Of a stretch of 8,619 nt of DNA, positions 4,638 through 8,619 are shown one piece after another; within the stretch, counting starts at the first letter, position 1, and the number at the start of each line of letters is the position of its first letter. Source of the DNA: CAZTXD01 sp964617995. GTDB taxonomy: Bacteria; Actinomycetota; Acidimicrobiia; Spongiisociales; ZC4RG35. The notes beneath the pieces were generated by a model. It was not told the DNA's origin and ran no database searches. It saw only the letters and a list, made by a program, of their open reading frames with translations. Both the position numbers and the translations under genes were made by a program. The stretch spans positions 1-8,619 of the forward strand of contig CAZTXD010000150.1 in NCBI GenBank assembly GCA_964617995.1, in the 5' to 3' direction.

Positions 4638-6344
4638 ATGACCGCGGCGCCATCGGCGCCGGCGTCGCGACGGCTGCCCTTCCGGCGTCCGGGGCCGTCG
4701 GCTGTTTGGCGCCGTCCTGCCGCGCGAGCGCTGACGGTCTTCCTCATCGCCATGCTGATTCGAGTGGCGTTCCGGGCGACCTACCTGGTGAACTGGGACG
4801 CCGTCAACTTCGCTCTCGGAGTGGAGTCCTTCGACCTGGAGCACCATCAGCCTCACCCTCCCGGTTACGTCGGTTATGTGCTGTTGGGAAGGCTGGTCAG
4901 GTGGTTCGTCGGTGATGCGGTGGTGGCGCTCACGGCCGTGAGCGTCCTCTCCGGAGCCCTGGCCACCATGTGGATCTACGTTCTCGGGCGGAGAATCGTC
5001 AACGAGAGGGCGGCTTTGATCGCCGCAGCACTGTTCGCGACCTCACCTCTGGTGTGGTACTACAGCGGTGTCGCCCTCACCTACATCGTGGAGGTTGCCC
5101 TGGCCCTGCCATTCGCATGGCTGGTCATCGAGGCCCGATCGCGGCGTTCCCTCCGCCTCCTGGCAGCCGCCACGGTGGTTCTCGCCCTGATGGGTGCGCT
5201 GCGCCAGACGAGCCTCGTGTTGTTCTTGCCGGTGTGGCTCTACGCGTGGATCCCTTTCTCGAACCGCGACAAGGCCAAGACTGCCGGCCTCCTCATCGTC
5301 CTCACGTTGACGTGGCTGGTTCCGCTCCTGATCCTGTCCGGGGGTCCGATCGCCTATCTGGGGCTGTCGATGGAGCTGGCGCAGCTCACCGGGGGCGTGA
5401 CCTGGTTGGGGGCGGGGATGGGGGTCCTCCAGAACTTCGCCATCGTCACGACCGGTCTCGTGTTGGGCATGCACGTAGCGCTGTTCGCCGTTCCGTTGGC
5501 GGTGATGCAGCGTCGTCAGCGCAGCCGTCTCCCTCTCCGACATCGCCGGCTGCTGTTGATCTGGGCGCTGCCGCCCCTCCTCACCTATCTGCTCGTGCAC
5601 TCGGGTCAGCTCGGCTATGTGTTGGTCCTGCTCCCGGTGGGGATCCTGTGGGCGGCGAGCGTGTTCGAGGCGGCCATAGGGCAGTCGGCCCGGGTGGTGG
5701 CAGTGGCGGGTCTGCTGGTGATGGTCAACGTCGTCGGCTTCACCGTCTTGCCGGAGCTCGCCTACGCAGCGGCACGCGACGGGCGTATACCTCTCCCGGG
5801 CACGGTGGCGAGCCCGTGGCTCTTCGAGCGGGGCATTCGCCAGGCCAGCCTGGCCCGATCCGACGCCTACTGGGACGCGCTCATCGGTGCGGTGGAGACC
5901 TTCGATCCCGACCGCACGGCCATCCTGGCGGAGCCGCGCGACGGCGGCAGCTTCCGTCACGCCGCCTTCTACCTGCCCGACTACGTCGTCTACGGTGTCG
6001 GAGACGACCGGGACGGAGGACTCGGTCATCTGTTCACCGGCGAGAGGCGCCAGACCGACTACAGCGTCGAGAGACTCGGCAACGCCGCATCGGTGCTCCG
6101 GCTCCGGGAGGGCATCGACACCCTCGTGATCCCCGATGCCCGGCTCCGCGAGGTGTTCGGGGATGTGCCCGATCAGGAGGTGCGAGTGATCGACGACGGC
6201 AGCCGCATATCCGTGATCGAGGTGCCTTCCGGCTCGTCGATCCTGTTCCTGGGAGAGGAAGGCCCGGCTCTGATCGTTCCCAACGCGGTGGGGGACCTGC
6301 TGAGCGAGGAGGCGCTGCGCTCCGAGCTGGAGAAGTACCGGTGA
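4638..6344 (+). CDS. GT-C-like polytopic membrane glycosyltransferase
   Basis: A 568-residue protein. A basic N-terminus (1-30) is followed by a membrane domain with about ten to eleven hydrophobic segments (roughly 31-50, 76-117, 124-165, 171-205, 215-233, 260-290, 303-340, 350-372). The C-terminal 190 residues are soluble. The first extracytoplasmic loop carries VNWDAVNFALG (51-61) and HHQPHPPGY (69-77). An acidic residue following the first helix (D54 here) and an HPPGY motif are typical of GT-C enzymes such as ArnT/PMT-like and DUF2723 proteins, which use polyprenyl-phosphate sugars. The gene overlaps dprE1 by 4 bases (GTGA), and dprE1/dprE2 make polyprenyl-phosphoryl-arabinose, so an arabinofuranosyl or related transferase is a reasonable inference. 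The start has a good ggagg 7 bases upstream. Sequence motifs support the fold class; neither donor nor acceptor is shown. It is not recognisably AftA or Emb. Confidence 0.72.
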   Translation: MTAAPSAPASRRLPFRRPGPSAVWRRPAARALTVFLIAMLIRVAFRATYLVNWDAVNFALGVESFDLEHHQPHPPGYVGYVLLGRLVRWFVGDAVVALTAVSVLSGALATMWIYVLGRRIVNERAALIAAALFATSPLVWYYSGVALTYIVEVALALPFAWLVIEARSRRSLRLLAAATVVLALMGALRQTSLVLFLPVWLYAWIPFSNRDKAKTAGLLIVLTLTWLVPLLILSGGPIAYLGLSMELAQLTGGVTWLGAGMGVLQNFAIVTTGLVLGMHVALFAVPLAVMQRRQRSRLPLRHRRLLLIWALPPLLTYLLVHSGQLGYVLVLLPVGILWAASVFEAAIGQSARVVAVAGLLVMVNVVGFTVLPELAYAAARDGRIPLPGTVASPWLFERGIRQASLARSDAYWDALIGAVETFDPDRTAILAEPRDGGSFRHAAFYLPDYVVYGVGDDRDGGLGHLFTGERRQTDYSVERLGNAASVLRLREGIDTLVIPDARLREVFGDVPDQEVRVIDDGSRISVIEVPSGSSILFLGEEGPALIVPNAVGDLLSEEALRSELEKYR

Positions 6345-7744
6345 CCGGCGGGCCGGCGCCGTCGCGTGAGGAGCCGGCCGCGGTTGCCGTCGTCGACGTT
6401 CCGCCTGAGACGGGCGAGGAGATGATCCTGTCCGGATGGGGAGGATGGCCCCGCAGCGGTGCCCGGGTGATTCGCCCCCGTAGGGTGGGCGACCTCGTCG
6501 GCGCCTCATCCGCCCGAGGGTTGGTTCCCCGCGGGCTGGGGCGCAGCTACGGCGACGCCTCCCAGCTGTCGGGAGGAACCGTCATCGACATGACGGGCAT
6601 CTCCAGTGTGGATCTCGATGCCGCGACGGGCCTGGTCACCGCCGGTGGGGGAACGTCCCTGGGCGACATCATCTCGGCGGCGATGCCCCGCGGGTGGTTC
6701 TTGCCGGTGACCCCGGGAACCCGCCACGTCACGGTGGGAGGAGCCATCGCCGCCGACGTGCACGGGAAGAACCACCATCGCGACGGGACCTTCGGCAACC
6801 ATGTCGAGCGTCTCATGCTGCTCACCGGTAATGGCCGGAAGCAGGAAGTGGTGCCCGGCGAGCGGGCCTTCGCCGCCACCGTGGGTGGCATGGGGCTCAC
6901 CGGAATCATCCTGGATGCCACCATCCGCCTCCGGCCGGTCGCCACCTCGTGGATGCGGGTAGACACCTTCGCCGAGCGCGACCTCCCGGCAGTGATGGAC
7001 CGCCTGCTGGAAGTCGACCGCCACAGCCGCTACTCGGTTGCCTGGCTCGACATGACCCCCGGGAGGCACGGGCGTGGGGTGGTAATGGCGGGAGATCATG
7101 CCGAGCTCGGAGACCTCCCACCCCGCCACCGGCGCCGGCCCCTCGCCCGGACACCGATGAGGGAGCTCCCCACTCCATCGGTGCCCGCCTTCGGGCTCGT
7201 CGATCGGGCGACAGTGGCCACGTTCAACCGCCTGTGGTTCGAACGGGTGCCTCGCCGGTCGACGGGGCGGCTGGAGCCTCTCGACCGATTCTTCTACCCG
7301 CTGGACCGCCTGGCTGGATGGCCGGCGATATATGGACCTGCCGGGTTCCTCCAGTATCAGTTCGTGGTGCCGCCGGCGGCAGTCGACACGCTGCTGGCGG
7401 TGGCCGAGGTCCTGACCCGGGCAAGCACCCCCGTGTCCCTCGCCGTTCTGAAGCGAATGGGCAAAGACGCCGGCGGATCGCTCTCGTTCCCGATGGAAGG
7501 ATGGACGCTCTCGGCCGACATGCCGCTGGGTGATCCTTCCCTCGGCCCGCTGCTCGACGGCTGTGACCGCCTGGTGGCCGAAGCGGGAGGACGCGTCTAC
7601 CTCGCCAAGGACGCTCGTATGCGCCCCGAGCTCATGGCCCGGATGTATCCGGAGCTGGACCACTGGATCGACTGGAAGCAGATGCTCGACCCGGACCTGA
7701 GGATTCGCTCGGATCTGTCCGACCGCCTCCACATCACGACCTGA
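6341..7744 (+). CDS. dprE1: Decaprenylphosphoryl-ribose 2'-oxidase (DprE1)
   Basis: A 467-residue FAD-dependent oxidoreductase of the VAO/PCMH family, close in length to M. tuberculosis DprE1 (461). It oxidises polyprenyl-phosphoryl-ribose at C2 to the keto form, which DprE2 then reduces. The FAD-binding half has RGLGRSYGD (64-72), PGTRHVTVGGAIAADVHGKNHH (125-146) and ATVGGMGLTGII (179-190). The substrate half has YGPAGFLQYQFVVP (331-344) and YLAKDAR (420-426). By alignment from memory, H141 corresponds to Mtb H132, K371 to K367 and K423 to K418. S391 stands where Mtb has the benzothiazinone-reactive C387, and F318/Y319 replace Y314/H315. The GTG start overlaps the upstream stop (GTGA) with ggagaa at 6329-6334, giving translational coupling. 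An ATG at codon 28 is a less likely alternative. The dprE2 neighbour makes the assignment firm. Confidence 0.92.
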   Translation: MTGGPAPSREEPAAVAVVDVPPETGEEMILSGWGGWPRSGARVIRPRRVGDLVGASSARGLVPRGLGRSYGDASQLSGGTVIDMTGISSVDLDAATGLVTAGGGTSLGDIISAAMPRGWFLPVTPGTRHVTVGGAIAADVHGKNHHRDGTFGNHVERLMLLTGNGRKQEVVPGERAFAATVGGMGLTGIILDATIRLRPVATSWMRVDTFAERDLPAVMDRLLEVDRHSRYSVAWLDMTPGRHGRGVVMAGDHAELGDLPPRHRRRPLARTPMRELPTPSVPAFGLVDRATVATFNRLWFERVPRRSTGRLEPLDRFFYPLDRLAGWPAIYGPAGFLQYQFVVPPAAVDTLLAVAEVLTRASTPVSLAVLKRMGKDAGGSLSFPMEGWTLSADMPLGDPSLGPLLDGCDRLVAEAGGRVYLAKDARMRPELMARMYPELDHWIDWKQMLDPDLRIRSDLSDRLHITT

Positions 7745-8490
7745 TGCCGCTCGATGCCCTCGGCCGTCCCCGGACCGTCCTCCTGTTGGGCGCCCGATCG
7801 GATATCGGAGGGGCGATCGTTCGCCGCCTGGTCGAGGGGGGCGCCACCACCGTGCTGGCGGCCGGGAGGCAACGGCCGGGACTCGACCCCGGCATCGGGG
7901 CGGAGGCGGTGGAGCATCTCGCTTTCGACGCCATCGAGACTTCCGATCACGGCCGCTTCTTCGACGACGTCTTCGCCCGCCACCCCTCCATCGACATGGT
8001 CATCGTCGCCTTCGGTGTGCTCCACAGCCAGGAAGACGCCGAGTCCGAGCCGGGGCGGGCGGTGGAGATGGCGCAGGTCAACTACGTCGGTGCGGCCTCC
8101 GCCCTCCTGCACCTCGCCGCCCACCTGCGACGTCAGGGGAGCGGCCGGGTGGTCGTTCTGTCGTCGGTGGCGGGTCTGGTTCCCCGACGGTCGAACTACA
8201 TCTACGGGTCGTCCAAGGCCGGGCTGGACTTCCTGGCCCGAGGCCTCGCCGACAGCCTCGACGACACCGCCGTGGATGTGATGATCGTGCGTCCGGGATT
8301 CGTTCGGACCGCCATGACGGAGGGGCTGAAACCCGTCATGTTCGCCGTGTCTCCCGAGGCCGTGGCCGACGCCGTGGTCGACGGAGCCGCCCGGCGACGG
8401 CGGGTGGTGTGGGTCCCGCCGATCCTGCGGCTGGTGATGGTGGCGGTGCGGATGCTTCCACCTGCCCTGGTGCGTCGCCTGGGCGGGTGA
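7744..8490 (+). CDS. dprE2: Decaprenylphosphoryl-2-keto-ribose reductase (DprE2)
   Basis: A 248-residue classical short-chain dehydrogenase/reductase. The NAD-binding motif GARSDIG is at 16-22, VAFGVL at 88-93 and N113 in QVNY. The catalytic serine is S141 in LSSVAG, with Y154 and K158 in YGSSK. RPGFVRTAM follows at 183-191. The opening TVLLLGARSDIG, the SSVAG...RRSN.IYGSSKAGLD block and the closing VVWVPPILRLVMVAVR...RRL closely resemble M. tuberculosis DprE2. The enzyme reduces the 2-keto intermediate made by DprE1 to polyprenyl-phosphoryl-arabinose. The basic, hydrophobic C-terminus (220-246) may hold it to the membrane with the lipid substrate. Its ATG shares one base with the dprE1 stop (TGATG), so the pair is translationally coupled. 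No further gene follows in the operon within the window. Confidence 0.92.
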   Translation: MPLDALGRPRTVLLLGARSDIGGAIVRRLVEGGATTVLAAGRQRPGLDPGIGAEAVEHLAFDAIETSDHGRFFDDVFARHPSIDMVIVAFGVLHSQEDAESEPGRAVEMAQVNYVGAASALLHLAAHLRRQGSGRVVVLSSVAGLVPRRSNYIYGSSKAGLDFLARGLADSLDDTAVDVMIVRPGFVRTAMTEGLKPVMFAVSPEAVADAVVDGAARRRRVVWVPPILRLVMVAVRMLPPALVRRLGG

Positions 8491-8516
8491 CACCGTCGGT
8501 CACGGCGCAGCCACAA

Positions 8517-8572
8517 CCCGTTTTCGCGGCTCAAATTGCGGGCCCAGCGCGGCCATGTTTCGCGCAAACGGG
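8517..8572. repeat. 56-bp dispersed palindrome, copy B
   Basis: The outer arms cccgttttcgcg (8517-8528) and cgcgcaaacggg (8561-8572) pair at 11 of 12 positions. Aligned without gaps to the element at 1737-1792 it has the same length of 56 bases, with 23 of 24 outer-arm bases and about 14 of 32 inner bases identical. It lies 26 bases after the dprE2 stop, again directly behind a gene. The inner part has lost most of its pairing, so the outer arms appear to be the conserved part. Confidence 0.7.
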
Positions 8573-8619
8573 GTTTTCGCGGGGGGGGGTGGGGCGGGCC
8601 CCGTGCCAACGCCCCGCCG
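8573..8619. other. G-rich end of window with a further arm fragment
   Basis: It starts with gttttcgcg (8573-8581), the beginning of another palindrome arm. A run of nine G (8581-8589) and low-complexity G/C sequence follow to the edge. No gene is seen. Such a run right after a repeat could be a poorly resolved assembly end rather than true sequence. Confidence 0.4.

Noticed and set aside
4537..4653. ATG at 4653 as the start of the AI-2E-family gene
   Set aside because: The 39 extra residues precede the usual family N-terminus and would overlap the divergent GT-C gene and its ribosome binding site.
4970..6340. An open frame extending dprE1 upstream by 457 codons inside the GT-C gene
   Set aside because: Its translation is Arg/Gly/Pro/His-rich with no family resemblance, and it lies out of frame inside a gene with a clear membrane-protein translation. 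DprE1 homology begins only after 6341, where a GTG with Shine-Dalgarno overlaps the upstream stop.
5043..8493. Long - strand open frames opposite the GT-C gene, dprE1 and dprE2
   Set aside because: They are antisense to well-supported genes and have compositions rich in Arg, His, Gly and Pro, as expected of third-position GC bias. No domain is recognisable.

Overview
The window is high-GC bacterial DNA that most likely comes from an actinomycete (Actinomycetota). The main pointer is a WhiB-family iron-sulfur regulator, a family known only from this phylum and its phages. A DprE1/DprE2 pair and an RpoD-type sigma factor fit the same origin. Nothing here fixes the order; the DprE1 differs enough from the mycobacterial enzyme, and the gene neighbourhoods are unusual enough, that a lineage outside Mycobacteriales is plausible. 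There are seven clear protein genes, one of them cut by the left edge, plus a probable leader peptide. No tRNA, rRNA, CRISPR array, insertion sequence or phage gene was seen.

Left block (1-1735, + strand): two overlapping catabolic genes, an ornithine-cyclodeaminase-family reductase (EutC-like, 5' end missing) and a PLP-dependent dehydratase (EutB-like). Such pairs act in hydroxyectoine breakdown and in the beta-hydroxyaspartate cycle, where the dehydratase makes iminosuccinate and the reductase turns it into aspartate. A 26-bp hairpin follows directly; it is one copy of a dispersed 56-bp palindrome that recurs at the far right end of the window.

Regulatory block (1814-3350): a whiB7-type gene with an elaborate leader. 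In order this holds an AT-rich patch, a TTGACA promoter, a 37-codon upstream ORF, a 10-base sequence present twice, and between the two copies a complementary segment that can pair with either one. The downstream pairing makes an intrinsic terminator and the upstream pairing would prevent it. The upstream ORF runs through the upstream copy, so the layout matches translation-coupled attenuation as known for whiB7 in mycobacteria and streptomycetes. Convergent to it is a group-2-like sigma factor.

Envelope block (3451-8490): an AI-2E/PerM-family membrane protein on the - strand, then divergently a three-gene + strand operon: a GT-C-like polytopic membrane protein, dprE1 and dprE2. DprE1 and DprE2 together epimerise polyprenyl-phosphoryl-ribose to polyprenyl-phosphoryl-arabinose, the donor used by GT-C arabinosyltransferases, so the first gene is a candidate user of that donor. 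The DprE1 has serine where the mycobacterial enzyme has the benzothiazinone-target cysteine.

Right end (8491-8619): the second palindrome copy, then a G-rich stretch that may be a poor-quality contig end.
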